Shown: positions 1-7,620, counted from the first letter of the stretch. The stretch is DNA of 9,199 nt from Pseudomonadota bacterium (GCA_023389135.1 JAEWEX010000368.1:1-9199); one strand, 5' to 3'. A program made the numbers and translations. The notes: generated from the sequence alone by a model not told the origin.

Positions 1-311
1 CCCATGCGAAGCGCATTCTCTACACTGCGGAGCGCTTCACGGCGGACGAGGCGCTGGCCATGGGCTTCGTGTCCGAGGTGGCCGACGACCCGCTTGCGGC
101 CGCCGGTGCGTTCGCGGGCGGCATGGCCGGCAACGCGCCGCTGTCCGTCGCCGGCGCGAAGTTCATCCTGGACGGCGTCGCCATGGGCGCCGGCGCGCTG
201 GACGTCGCGGCCGCGCAGCGGCTGATCGACCAGGCCGGCGACAGCGACGACTACCGCGAGGGCCGGGCGGCGTTCGCGGAGAAGCGGGCGCCGGATTTCA
301 GGGGTCGCTGA
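1..311 (+). CDS. Enoyl-CoA hydratase/isomerase (crotonase family), C-terminal part
   Basis: This is the last 102 codons of a gene whose start lies left of the window; the frame begins at base 3 and ends with TGA at 309-311. Crotonase-family enzymes hydrate, isomerise or cleave acyl-CoA thioesters in the cytoplasm. The visible part begins with a stretch of the type AKRILYTAERFTADEALAMG, the usual family segment after the active site where a helix leads into the G(F/L)V..V strand. It ends with a tail of the form DYREGRAAFAEKRAPDFRGR, the common C-terminus in which 'EG..AF.EKR.P.F.G' closes the fold. The oxyanion-hole glycines and catalytic acids lie in the missing N-terminal two thirds, so hydratase, isomerase and hydrolase cannot be told apart. 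Only 4 bases separate it from the FAD-subunit gene, which suggests one operon. An internal ATG at 60 is not the true start, because conserved family sequence precedes it. Family assignment is secure; substrate is unknown. Confidence 0.9.
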   Translation, partial: HAKRILYTAERFTADEALAMGFVSEVADDPLAAAGAFAGGMAGNAPLSVAGAKFILDGVAMGAGALDVAAAQRLIDQAGDSDDYREGRAAFAEKRAPDFRGR

Positions 312-315
312 CGAG

Positions 316-1191
316 ATGAAGCCCGCGACGTTCGACTACGAGGTGGCCGACAGCGTCGAGGCGGCGCTGGCCCTGCTCGCGCGCGGCGGCGGCGACGCCA
401 AGGTGATCGCCGGCGGCCAAAGCCTCGTGCCGATGCTGAACTTCCGGCTGCTGAAGCCGGCGGTGCTGGTGGACATCAACCGCATCCCCGGGCTCGACCG
501 CATCCAGGAGCGCGACGACGGCATCCATGTCGGCGCGCTGGTGCGCCACCGGCGGCTGGAGACCGACGCCGTGATCGCCCGGCGCCTGCCGGCGGTCGCG
601 GCCGCCATGACCCACGTCGCGCACCTCGCCATCCGCAACCGCGGCACCATCGGCGGCAGCCTGTCCCATGCCGACCCGGCGGCGGAGCTTCCCATGATGG
701 CGCTGCTGGCCGACGCCGTGATCGAGATCGCCGCGCCCGCGGGCGCGCGCAGCGTCGCGGCGGAGGACTTCTTCGTCGGCACGCTGACCACCGACCTCGG
801 CGAGGAGGAACTGGTCACCGGCGTGATGTTCCCGCGCGAGGCGCAGGCGGCGGGCTGGGGCTTCGAGGAGGTGGCGCGCCGGCACGGCGACTACGCGCTG
901 GCGGCGGCTGCGGTGACGCTGGACATCGAGCACGGCCTGATCGTGCAGCCCCGGATCGCCCTGATGGGCGTGGGCGAGACGCCGCTGCGCGCCCGCGCCG
1001 CCGAGGCGGTGCTGGACGGGCAGGACTTCTCCGAGGCGCTCGCGGCCGAGGCGGCCGAGGCGGCCATGGCCGCCACCGAGCCCAACACCGACCTGCACGC
1101 CTCCGCCGACTACCGCCGGCACCTGGCCGGCGTGCTGGTGCGGCGCGCCCTGGGCGCGGCCGTCAGGCGCGCCGCGGAGGCCCGGCCGTGA
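316..1191 (+). CDS. Molybdenum hydroxylase, FAD-binding medium subunit (CoxM/CutM-like)
   Basis: This 291-residue protein is the flavin subunit of a three-subunit molybdenum hydroxylase; it passes electrons from the iron-sulfur subunit to an acceptor. Both FAD signatures are present: IAGGQSLVP at residues 31-39 and TIGGS at 111-115, the latter followed by HADPAAELP at 118-126. A conserved RHGDYAL segment (189-195) and the C-terminal YRRHLAGVLVRRAL helix (266-279) belong to the CO-dehydrogenase flavoprotein C-terminal domain. The length is normal. I see no cysteine-rich insert of the kind that carries the extra 4Fe-4S cluster in 4-hydroxybenzoyl-CoA reductase. The start is chosen because the family begins with 'MKP..F.Y..' just here; a weak AGGGG lies 11 bases upstream (300-304), so coupling to the preceding gene is likely. 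The end overlaps the next gene by 4 bases (GTGA). The substrate cannot be deduced from this subunit. Confidence 0.94.
   Translation: MKPATFDYEVADSVEAALALLARGGGDAKVIAGGQSLVPMLNFRLLKPAVLVDINRIPGLDRIQERDDGIHVGALVRHRRLETDAVIARRLPAVAAAMTHVAHLAIRNRGTIGGSLSHADPAAELPMMALLADAVIEIAAPAGARSVAAEDFFVGTLTTDLGEEELVTGVMFPREAQAAGWGFEEVARRHGDYALAAAAVTLDIEHGLIVQPRIALMGVGETPLRARAAEAVLDGQDFSEALAAEAAEAAMAATEPNTDLHASADYRRHLAGVLVRRALGAAVRRAAEARP
1176..1180 (+). promoter_or_regulatory. Ribosome binding site supporting a GTG start
   Basis: GGAGG lies 7 bases before the GTG at 1188, inside the 3' end of the FAD-subunit gene. This strong site fixes the non-ATG start of the iron-sulfur subunit gene, which overlaps the previous stop codon as GTGA. 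Confidence 0.7.
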
Positions 1192-1670
1192 GCGAGCGCG
1201 CCATCGCCGTCACCGTCAACGGCACGCGCCATGAGCGCCGCGTCGAGCCCCGGCTGCTGCTGTCGGACTTCCTGCGCCAGACGCTCGGCCTCACCGGCAC
1301 CCATGTGGGCTGCGAGCACGGCGTGTGCGGCGCCTGCACCGTCATGGTGGACGGCGACAGCATGCGCGCCTGCCTGATGTTCGCGGTGCAGGCCGACGGG
1401 CTCGACATCCGCACGGTGGAGAGCCTCGGCACGCCCGAGCGGCTGTCGCCGCTGCAGCAGGCGTTCCACGAGCATCACGGCCTGCAATGCGGCTTCTGCA
1501 CGCCGGGCATGCTGATGACGGCCATGGACCTGCTGAAGAAGTATCCGCTCGCGACCGACGACGAGATCCGCGAGGGCCTGTCCGGCAATCTGTGCCGCTG
1601 CACGGGATACGAGCACATCGTGGCGGCCGTGCGCACTGCGCGCCGCCGCCTGGCGGAGGACGCGGCATGA
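1188..1670 (+). CDS. Molybdenum hydroxylase, [2Fe-2S] small subunit (CoxS/CutS-like)
   Basis: This 160-residue protein carries the two [2Fe-2S] clusters that link the molybdenum centre to FAD. The N-terminal plant-type ferredoxin domain has the motif CEHGVCGAC with cysteines 42, 47 and 50, plus Cys62. The C-terminal helical domain has CGFC (Cys101, Cys104) and CRC (Cys136, Cys138) within [11 protein letters not shown]. Gln100, just before the second cysteine group, matches the glutamine that contacts the pterin cofactor in this family. All eight cluster ligands are present and the length is typical. Translation starts at GTG, supported by a GGAGG site 7 bases upstream and by the four-base GTGA overlap with the FAD subunit. 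The stop overlaps the next ATG as ATGA. In the usual medium-small-large order the large subunit would follow directly; here a hydrolase gene intervenes. Confidence 0.96.
   Translation: MSERAIAVTVNGTRHERRVEPRLLLSDFLRQTLGLTGTHVGCEHGVCGACTVMVDGDSMRACLMFAVQADGLDIRTVESLGTPERLSPLQQAFHEHHGLQCGFCTPGMLMTAMDLLKKYPLATDDEIREGLSGNLCRCTGYEHIVAAVRTARRRLAEDAA
1655..1659 (+). promoter_or_regulatory. Ribosome binding site of the metallo-hydrolase gene
   Basis: GGAGG lies 7 bases before the ATG at 1667, within the last codons of the iron-sulfur subunit gene. Together with the ATGA stop-start overlap it supports the start at 1667 over any earlier in-frame ATG, such as that at 1325. Confidence 0.7.
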
Positions 1671-2428
1671 AGCTCCACTTTCTCTCCGGCGGCCGGCTGC
1701 GCATGAAGAAAAGCGTGTTCTTCCCGGCCGCGGACCGGGCGGAGACCATGGAGCTGCCGGTTTCCAGCGTGCTGATGCGGCACGCGCAGGGCAATGTGCT
1801 GTTCGACACCGGCTGCCATCCCTCGGTGCCGGAGGACCCCGAGGCGCGCTGGGGCGCGCTCGCCCGGGTGATGGCGCCGGTCATGGAACCGGGCGACCAC
1901 GTGCTCGCCGGCCTCGCCTGCGTCGGGCTCGAACCCGACGACATCGACGTGGTGGTCAACTCCCACTTCCACCCCGACCATTGCGGCTGCAACGCCTTCT
2001 TCCGCAAGGCCAACCTGATCGTCCACGAAAGGGAGCTGGCGGCCGCCCGCGCGCCCGGCGCGGAGCAGCAGGGCTATCTGGCCGCCGACTGGGACCACCC
2101 GATGCCCATCGAGGCGATCGCCGGCGAGCGCGACCTGTTCGGCGACGGCCGCGTGGTGCTGGTGCCGCTGCCGGGCCACACGCCGGGCAGCATCGGCGCG
2201 CTGGCCGCCACCGAGCGCAGCGGCACCTTCCTGCTGGCCGCCGACGCCGTATCCATGCGCGAGAACCTCGACCGCGACATCGTGCCCCGCAACACCTGGA
2301 ACGCCGAGGCGGCGGCCGCGACCTTCGCCGAGATCCGCCGCATCGAGGCCGGCGGCGCGACCGTCATCTGCGGCCATGACGACGCGCAATGGCAGCGCCT
2401 GCGCAAGGGCGCCGACTGCTATGAGTGA
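1667..2428 (+). CDS. Metallo-beta-lactamase-fold hydrolase, N-acyl homoserine lactonase family
   Basis: This 253-residue protein is a two-zinc hydrolase of the metallo-beta-lactamase fold. The HxHxDH motif is His100, His102, Asp104, His105; further ligands are His171 (in GHTPGS), Asp193 and His237 (in CGHD). The spacing from His171 to Asp193 to His237 (22 and 44 residues) equals that recalled for the Bacillus lactonase AiiA (His169, Asp191, His235), and total length is nearly the same. The N-terminal '[11 protein letters not shown]' and the C-terminal 'GHDDAQW' also resemble that family. However, AiiA Tyr194, three residues after the bridging aspartate and implicated in catalysis, corresponds to Ser196, so an acyl homoserine lactone substrate should not be assumed. 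The gene overlaps the [2Fe-2S] subunit gene by 4 bases and the large subunit gene by 8, so it is made together with the hydroxylase. I infer that it hydrolyses a cyclic ester, amide or thioester in the same pathway. No signal peptide is seen. Confidence 0.88.
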   Translation: MKLHFLSGGRLRMKKSVFFPAADRAETMELPVSSVLMRHAQGNVLFDTGCHPSVPEDPEARWGALARVMAPVMEPGDHVLAGLACVGLEPDDIDVVVNSHFHPDHCGCNAFFRKANLIVHERELAAARAPGAEQQGYLAADWDHPMPIEAIAGERDLFGDGRVVLVPLPGHTPGSIGALAATERSGTFLLAADAVSMRENLDRDIVPRNTWNAEAAAATFAEIRRIEAGGATVICGHDDAQWQRLRKGADCYE

Positions 2429-4823
2429 CGCCGCGCTGCGCCCGCCCGCGGAGCCGGCGCCCGACGCGGCGGCGCTCAGGCCCAAGCTCGTCGGCGCGCG
2501 GGTGAAGCGCACCGAGGACCCGCGGCTCCTGACCGGCCATGGCAGCTTCGTGGACGACCGCAGCCTGCCCGGCATGCTGCACCTGGCGATCCGGCGCAGC
2601 GACCATTCCCATGCGCGCATCGCCGGCTACGACCTCGACGCCGCCCGCGCCGCGCCGGGCGTGGTGGAAATACTGACGGCGGCCGACCTGGCGGGCGTCG
2701 CCGCGCCGGTGGTGGCGACCTCGCGCATGGCCAACTACCACGGCACCCCGATCGCGGCGCTGGCCACGGGCAAGGTGCGCTATGTGGGCGAGCCCGTGGT
2801 GGCGCTGGTGGCGGAGAGCCGCTACCTCGCCGAGGACGCGCTGGAGCTGGTCGGCATCGACTTCGAGCCGCTGGAGACGGTGATCGACCCGGTGGCGGCC
2901 GCCGCCGGCGCGCCGTTCCTGCACGAGCAGATCGCCACCAACGTGCTGGTCGACCGCAGCTTCGCCAAGGGCGACGCGGATGCGGCGTTCGCCGCCGCCG
3001 CCCATGTGGTCTCCGGGCGCTTCCGCTTCCGCCGCAAGACCCCCGTGGCCATCGAGAACCGTTCCTGCCTGGCGGAGTTCGACCAGGGCCGGCGCGCGCT
3101 GACGCTGCATTCCTCGACCCAGGTGCCGGGCATCGTGCGCGACGCCATCGCCGAGGCGCTGGACCTGCCCGGCCACGGCCTGCGCGTGATCGCCCCCGAC
3201 GTCGGCGGCGGGTTCGGCGGCAAGGGCTCGCTCTATCCCGAGGAGGTGCTGGTGTGCCTGCTGGCGCGCCGTCTCGGGCGGCCGGTCAAGTTCACCAGCG
3301 ACCGGATGGAGGACCTCGCCAGCACCAGCCACGGCTTCGACGAGATCATCGAGGCGGAGATCGCGCTCGACGCCCACGGCCGCATGCTGGGCATGCGCGC
3401 CGACGTGCTGGGCGACACCGGCGCCTATTCGATCTATCCGTGGACCGCGGGGCTGGAGCCGGTGCAGGTGGTCAGCTTCCTGCCGGGCCCCTACCGCATG
3501 CCGGCCTATGCCGCCCGCGTCAGGGCGGTGGCCACCTCCAAGGCGCCGACCGGGCCCTATCGCGGCGTCGGGCGGCCGACATCCGCCTTCGTCACCGAGC
3601 GGCTGATGGACATGGCGGCGCGCCGGCTGGGCGAGGACCCGCGCGACTTCCGGCTGAAGAACTTCGTGGCGCCGGACGAATTTCCCTACAAGACCGGCTC
3701 CGGCATCGTCTGGGACCAGTCCAGCTTCACCGAATGCCTGCACGCTGCATGCGACGCCGTGGGCTACGACGCGCTGCGGCGCGAGCAGCGGGAGGCGCGC
3801 GCGGCCGGGCGCTGGTTCGGCATCGGCATCGCCTCCTATGCGGAGCTGACCGGCATCGGCTCGCGCATCTCGGCGGCGCCCGGCATGCCCATCAACACCG
3901 GCACCGAGACCGCATCGATCCGGATCGACGCCACCGGCGGCGTCACGGCGGCGTTCGGCGTCGCCTCGCACGGGCAGGGGCTGGAGACCACGCTGGCGCA
4001 GATCGTGGCCGACGAGCTCGGCTGCCGCATGCAGGACATCCGCATCGTCCATGGCGACAGCGACGCGGTCGCCAACGCCACCGGCACCTATGCCAGCCGC
4101 AGCGCGGTGCTGGCGGGCGGGGCGGCGACGCTGGCCGCCCAGGCCGTCAGGGAGAAGGTGCTGCGCGCGGCCTCGCACCTGATGGAGGCGGCGGAGGCCG
4201 ACCTGGTGGCGGAAGGCGGCCGCATCACCGTCGCCGGCACCGACCGCTCCATCAGCTTCCGCGAGGTCGCCCGCGCGGTCTATGCCGAGATGGGCCGCAT
4301 CCCGCGCGACGTGCGCGAGGAGCTGGAGGCGACGCGGCTGTACGATCCGTTCTTCGGCACCACCGCCTCCGCCAGCCATGTCTGCACCGTGGAGATCGAC
4401 CCGGAAACCTTTCAGGTCCGCATCGGCCGCTACGTGGTGGCCGAGGATTGCGGCCGGCTGATCAACCCCATGGTGGTGGACGGCCAGGTCCATGGCGGGG
4501 TGGCGCAGGGCATCGGCGCGGCGCTGTACGAGGAGGTGGTCTATGACGATTTCGGCCAGCTCCTGACCGCCAGCCTGGCGGACTACGTGATCCCCGCCGC
4601 CAGCGAGGTGCCGCCCATGACGGTGGTGCACCTGGAGACGGTGTCGCCCACGACGCTCGGCGGCTTCCGCGGCATGGGCGAGGGCGGCACCATCGGCGCG
4701 CCGGCGGCGGTGGCGAACGCCATCGCCGACGCGCTGGCCCCGCTCGGCATCGAGATCGACGAGCTGCCGGTCAGCCCCGAGCGGCTCTACCGGCTGATCG
4801 CCCACGCAAGGTCAAAGAGGTAA
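2421..4823 (+). CDS. Molybdenum hydroxylase, molybdopterin-binding large subunit (XDH/CoxL superfamily)
   Basis: This 800-residue protein is the catalytic subunit, which binds the molybdenum-pterin cofactor and hydroxylates the substrate with water-derived oxygen. It opens with the family segment [18 protein letters not shown] after a 22-residue Ala/Pro-rich tail. Visible cofactor and active-site motifs are GGGFGGKG (262-269), PYRGVGRP (379-386), SHGQGLETT around Gln519, and [11 protein letters not shown] with the conserved active-site Glu754. The loop PYRGVGRP differs from AYXCSFR of true (form I) CO dehydrogenases and from AYRGAGR of the form II group, so this is a related hydroxylase of unknown substrate. 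The start is the ATG at 2421, which overlaps the preceding stop by 8 bases; an ATG at 2376 in the same frame would add 15 non-homologous residues. A modest AAGGG lies 11 bases upstream. No cofactor-insertion gene (XdhC or CoxD/E/F type) is present in the window. Confidence 0.95.
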   Translation: MSDAALRPPAEPAPDAAALRPKLVGARVKRTEDPRLLTGHGSFVDDRSLPGMLHLAIRRSDHSHARIAGYDLDAARAAPGVVEILTAADLAGVAAPVVATSRMANYHGTPIAALATGKVRYVGEPVVALVAESRYLAEDALELVGIDFEPLETVIDPVAAAAGAPFLHEQIATNVLVDRSFAKGDADAAFAAAAHVVSGRFRFRRKTPVAIENRSCLAEFDQGRRALTLHSSTQVPGIVRDAIAEALDLPGHGLRVIAPDVGGGFGGKGSLYPEEVLVCLLARRLGRPVKFTSDRMEDLASTSHGFDEIIEAEIALDAHGRMLGMRADVLGDTGAYSIYPWTAGLEPVQVVSFLPGPYRMPAYAARVRAVATSKAPTGPYRGVGRPTSAFVTERLMDMAARRLGEDPRDFRLKNFVAPDEFPYKTGSGIVWDQSSFTECLHAACDAVGYDALRREQREARAAGRWFGIGIASYAELTGIGSRISAAPGMPINTGTETASIRIDATGGVTAAFGVASHGQGLETTLAQIVADELGCRMQDIRIVHGDSDAVANATGTYASRSAVLAGGAATLAAQAVREKVLRAASHLMEAAEADLVAEGGRITVAGTDRSISFREVARAVYAEMGRIPRDVREELEATRLYDPFFGTTASASHVCTVEIDPETFQVRIGRYVVAEDCGRLINPMVVDGQVHGGVAQGIGAALYEEVVYDDFGQLLTASLADYVIPAASEVPPMTVVHLETVSPTTLGGFRGMGEGGTIGAPAAVANAIADALAPLGIEIDELPVSPERLYRLIAHARSKR
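4816..4820 (+). promoter_or_regulatory. Ribosome binding site of the SDR-fold gene
   Basis: AGAGG, preceded by AA, abuts the TAA stop of the large-subunit gene and lies 7 bases before the ATG at 4828. Its position supports that start and continued translation from the same transcript. Confidence 0.6.
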
Positions 4824-4827
4824 CCCC

Positions 4828-5580
4828 ATGGACATGCAACTCGCCGACAAGGTCGCGCTGGTCACGGGCGCCGCCAGCGGCGTCGGCCGCGCCATCTGCA
4901 CCGCGCTCGCCGCCGAAGGCGCGGCGGTGGCGGTCAACTACCGCTCCTCGGCGGCCGAGGCCGAGGCGCTGGCGGCCGACATCGCCGCCGCCGGCGGAAC
5001 GGCGCGGGCCTACCGGGCCGACGTCGCCGACCTCGGCCAGGTGAAGGCGATGGTGGACGCGGTGGCGGCAGATTTCGGCGGCCTCGACATCCTGGTCAAC
5101 AATGCGGGCATCGCGCTCAGGAAGCGGTTCGCCGAGACCGCGCCGGAGGACTGGAAGCGCCAGATCGACGCCTGCCTCTACGGCGCGATCCATTGCTGCC
5201 ACGCGGCGGCGCCGCATCTGGAGGCCAGCGGCAGCGGGCGCATCGTCAGCCTGATCGGCGACAGCTCGCGGGTGGGCGAATCCGGGCTGTCCATCGTCGC
5301 CGCCGCGCGCGCCGGCGTGGTCGGGCTGATGAAGTCGCTCGCCCGCGAGATGGGCCGCAGCGGCGTCACCGCCAATGCGGTGTCGCTGGGCCTGGTGGAG
5401 ACCGGCCATGACGGCGCCTGGCTCGACGCCAACCGCGAGAAGCTGGTGAAGTTCTATCCCACGCGCCGCCTCGGCCAGGCGGAGGACGTGGCGCCGGCGG
5501 TGACGCTGCTGGCCTCGCCGCTGTCGGGCTGGATCACCGGCCAGGTGATCAGCGTCAGCGGCGGCTTCTCCATGGTCTGA
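4828..5580 (+). CDS. SDR-fold protein with a degenerate catalytic tetrad
   Basis: This 250-residue protein has the length and layout of classical short-chain dehydrogenases (FabG type). The nucleotide-binding motif TGAASGVG (13-20), Asp65-Val66 and NNAG (91-94) are intact. After the second strand the sequence is NYRSS with no acidic residue, which hints at NADP(H). The active site is not canonical. In a gapless comparison with FabG, the catalytic Asn is Cys116, the Ser is Gly144 (with Ser146 and Ser147 nearby), the Tyr of YxxxK is Val157 and the Lys is Arg161, in the run SIVAAARAGVVG. The usual Pro-Gly after the catalytic helix is Leu187-Gly188. The reading frame is undamaged and the C-terminal SGGF is normal, so it is not a pseudogene. 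It lies 4 bases after the hydroxylase large subunit. It may bind a nucleotide without classical hydride transfer, or use different residues; I do not assign a reaction. Confidence 0.9.
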   Translation: MDMQLADKVALVTGAASGVGRAICTALAAEGAAVAVNYRSSAAEAEALAADIAAAGGTARAYRADVADLGQVKAMVDAVAADFGGLDILVNNAGIALRKRFAETAPEDWKRQIDACLYGAIHCCHAAAPHLEASGSGRIVSLIGDSSRVGESGLSIVAAARAGVVGLMKSLAREMGRSGVTANAVSLGLVETGHDGAWLDANREKLVKFYPTRRLGQAEDVAPAVTLLASPLSGWITGQVISVSGGFSMV

Positions 5581-5605
5581 TGCCGGCAAAGCACAGGGTG
5601 CACCC

Positions 5606-7153
5606 ATGATCCGGACCGATCTCATCGCCTCCGTCCCGGCCCTGCTTGCCCGGCACGCGGCGGACCAGGGCGAGCGCATCGCCTATCGCGACATCCGCCG
5701 CGGGGTCACCTGGCGCGCGCTTGAGGCGCGCACCGCCCGGCTCGCCGGCCACCTGGCCGATGCGGGGCTGGCGCCGGGCGAGGCGGTGGCGCTGCTGCTG
5801 CCCAATTCGGTGGACTGGGTGGAGGCGTGCCTCGCCATCGTGCGGGCCGGCGGCGTGTGCGTGCCGATCAGCTACGAGGCGACCGCCTCCGAGATCGGCT
5901 ACCGGCTGGCGGATGCGGGCTGCCGCATCGTGATCGCCACCGACGAGAAATGCGCGCTGGTGGAGGGTCTGCGCGCCGAGGCGCCGGGCGTGCACACGCT
6001 CATCCTGGCCGACCGCGGAGACACGCGCGGGCAGGGTCCCCGGCTGGCGGAGCTCGCCGACAGCGAACCGCGGCAGGCGCCGCGCGATCCCGACGACATC
6101 GATGCGTCGTCCTTCATCATCTACACCTCCGGCACCACCGGCCGCGCCAAGGGCGTCTATCTGACCGTGCGCGGCATGCTGTGGGTGACGGCGGCGTGCT
6201 GGGCGCCCATCGCCGGGCTCTCGCGCGACGACACCGTGCTGTCGCCGCTGCCGCTGTTCCATTCCTACGCCCTCAACCTCTCGGTGCTGTCGATCCTCGC
6301 CACCGGGGCGAGCGAGTACATCATGGAGAAGTACTCCACCGGCGAGGCGGTGCGGCTGCTCGCCAGCGGGGAGTTCACCTTCTTCCCCGGCGTGCCGACC
6401 ATGTTCCACTACTTCGTGCAGGGCGCGGAGGGCGATGCGGGGCTGACCTTCCCCGGGCTAAGGCTCGCGGTCTCGGCCGGCGCCATCATGCCGGGCACGC
6501 TCAACCGCGCCTTCGAGGAGCGCTTCGGCGTGCCGCTGCTGGACGGCTACGGCATCACCGAGACCTCCACCATGGTGACGCTGAACTGGCCGACCGGCGG
6601 GCGCATCATGGGCTCGTGCGGCCTGCCGCTGCCGGGGCTCGCGGTGCGCATCGTGGACCCGAATACGGGGCGCGACGCCGAGGCCGGGCAGGAGGGCGAG
6701 CTGATCGTGCGCGGGCCCAACGTCATGCCGGGCTACCACAACAAGCCGGAGGAGACCGCCCGGGCGCTGCGCGCCGGCTGGTACCACACCGGCGACCTCG
6801 CCCGCGCCGACCCGCACGGCTTCCTCACCATCACCGGGCGGCTCAAGGAGCTCATCATCCGCGGCGGGCAGAACATCGCGCCGGCCGAGATCGAGGAGGT
6901 GGCCAACACCTTCGAGGCGGTGCTGGACTGCGCGGTGGTGGCGGGGCCGCATCCGAGCCTGGGCGAGGTGCCGGTGCTGTTCGTGGTGCCGCGCGACAGC
7001 GCGGGCATCGACGCCGAGGCGCTGATCGCGCACTGCCGCACGCACCTGTCGTCCTACAAGGTGCCGCACGAGGTGCGCGTGACGCACGAGATCCCGCGCA
7101 CCGGGTCGGGCAAGATCATCCGGTTCCGGCTGGCCGACCAGCTCAAGGGCTGA
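5606..7153 (+). CDS. AMP-forming acyl-CoA synthetase (ANL superfamily)
   Basis: This 515-residue cytoplasmic enzyme activates a carboxylic acid to its CoA thioester through an acyl-AMP intermediate. Core motifs appear in order: the P-loop-like YTSGTTGRAKG (173-183), where the usual PKG is AKG; GYGITETS from Gly314, with the adenine/magnesium-associated Thr318-Glu319; YHTGD (393-397), whose Asp397 binds the ribose; the hinge segment GRLKELIIRGGQNIAPAEIE; and the C-terminal PRTGSGK with the catalytic Lys503. The length is normal for medium-chain or aromatic acyl-CoA synthetases, but the acid specificity is not readable by eye. The ATG at 5606 has AGGG (5595-5598) 7 bases upstream and follows the SDR gene by 25 bases. 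Its operon place between a hydroxylase cluster and a hydratase suggests that it primes the pathway substrate or an intermediate acid for beta-oxidation-like steps. Confidence 0.95.
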   Translation: MIRTDLIASVPALLARHAADQGERIAYRDIRRGVTWRALEARTARLAGHLADAGLAPGEAVALLLPNSVDWVEACLAIVRAGGVCVPISYEATASEIGYRLADAGCRIVIATDEKCALVEGLRAEAPGVHTLILADRGDTRGQGPRLAELADSEPRQAPRDPDDIDASSFIIYTSGTTGRAKGVYLTVRGMLWVTAACWAPIAGLSRDDTVLSPLPLFHSYALNLSVLSILATGASEYIMEKYSTGEAVRLLASGEFTFFPGVPTMFHYFVQGAEGDAGLTFPGLRLAVSAGAIMPGTLNRAFEERFGVPLLDGYGITETSTMVTLNWPTGGRIMGSCGLPLPGLAVRIVDPNTGRDAEAGQEGELIVRGPNVMPGYHNKPEETARALRAGWYHTGDLARADPHGFLTITGRLKELIIRGGQNIAPAEIEEVANTFEAVLDCAVVAGPHPSLGEVPVLFVVPRDSAGIDAEALIAHCRTHLSSYKVPHEVRVTHEIPRTGSGKIIRFRLADQLKG

Positions 7154-7155
7154 GG
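7152..7155 (+). promoter_or_regulatory. Ribosome binding site of the MaoC-like gene
   Basis: GAGG overlaps the TGA stop of the ligase gene and lies 6 bases before the ATG at 7162. It supports that start even though the same frame stays open far upstream through the ligase gene. Confidence 0.55.
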
Positions 7156-7161
7156 ACCGCC

Positions 7162-7620
7162 ATGGCGACCCGCTGGTTCGAGGACATCGCGCCGGGCGAC
7201 ACCATCCGCGCCGCCGCGCCCATGGAGGTGACGCTCGACGAGGTGAAGGCGTTCGCCGGACGGTGGGACGTGCAGTGGCTGCACCTGGACGAGGCGGCGG
7301 CCGGCGCGGGGCCGTTCGGCGGCGTCATCGCCAGCGGGTGGCACACGCTGGCCATCACCATGCGCCTGATCACCACCGCCGGCTTTTTCGGCGACAACGT
7401 CATGGTGGGGGCGGCCGCCGAGGTGAAATGGCTGAAGCCGGTGTGGCCGGGCGACAGCCTTGATGCGCGCGCGGAGATCCTGGAGACCTCGGACGTGCTG
7501 CGCAAGCCGGACTACGGCGGGGCGCGGGTGCGGGTGACGACGCTCAACCAGCATGGCGAGGCGGTCGCGGTGCAGACCTGGCAGGTGCTGGTGCCGCGGC
7601 GGCCTCAGGCCGGCGGGTAG
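7162..7620 (+). CDS. MaoC-like hot-dog-fold dehydratase/hydratase
   Basis: This 152-residue single hot-dog protein belongs to the MaoC-like (R)-specific enoyl-CoA hydratase group. The core motif is FAGRWDVQWLHLDEAAA (31-47), in which Asp36 and His41 have the D-x4-H spacing of the hydratase catalytic pair; the usual Asn-Pro between them is Gln38-Trp39, similar to the 'FDPQ.FH' variant of many proteobacterial homologues. FGGVIASGWHT (52-62) is the next conserved element. WLKPVWPGDSL further on is the common strand-turn of the family. The gene starts 8 bases after the ligase stop and ends the plus-strand unit; its last 16 bases overlap the convergent regulator gene. It probably hydrates or dehydrates an acyl-CoA in this pathway. 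Which acyl-CoA is unknown, and MaoC-like proteins also include dehydratases of unsaturated or hydroxylated dicarboxylic CoA esters. Confidence 0.9.
   Translation: MATRWFEDIAPGDTIRAAAPMEVTLDEVKAFAGRWDVQWLHLDEAAAGAGPFGGVIASGWHTLAITMRLITTAGFFGDNVMVGAAAEVKWLKPVWPGDSLDARAEILETSDVLRKPDYGGARVRVTTLNQHGEAVAVQTWQVLVPRRPQAGG

Noticed and set aside
1042..1070. Short repeat of GCGGCCGAG units
   Set aside because: It encodes an Ala-Glu-rich helix (AAEAAEAA) in the FAD subunit. Such repeats are ordinary codon-level redundancy.
298..1122. A 274-codon minus-strand frame opposite the FAD-subunit gene
   Set aside because: It has low-complexity Arg/His/Gly composition and no motif, and it is completely covered by a confidently identified gene.
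2364..4805. An 813-codon open frame on the minus strand opposite the hydroxylase large-subunit gene
   Set aside because: It is fully antisense to a gene with clear cofactor motifs. Its translation is rich in Arg, His, Gly and Ala with no recognisable domain, typical of the long spurious frames of GC-rich DNA.
316..4823. Carbon monoxide dehydrogenase (coxMSL) or 4-hydroxybenzoyl-CoA reductase
   Set aside because: The large subunit lacks the AYXCSFR loop of CO dehydrogenase, and the FAD subunit lacks the cysteine-rich insert expected for 4-hydroxybenzoyl-CoA reductase.
5827..7161. Extension of the MaoC-like frame upstream through the ligase gene, giving a 597-residue product
   Set aside because: The upstream part is an out-of-frame, Arg-rich shadow of the ligase. 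The ATG at 7162 has a ribosome site and begins the conserved MaoC sequence.
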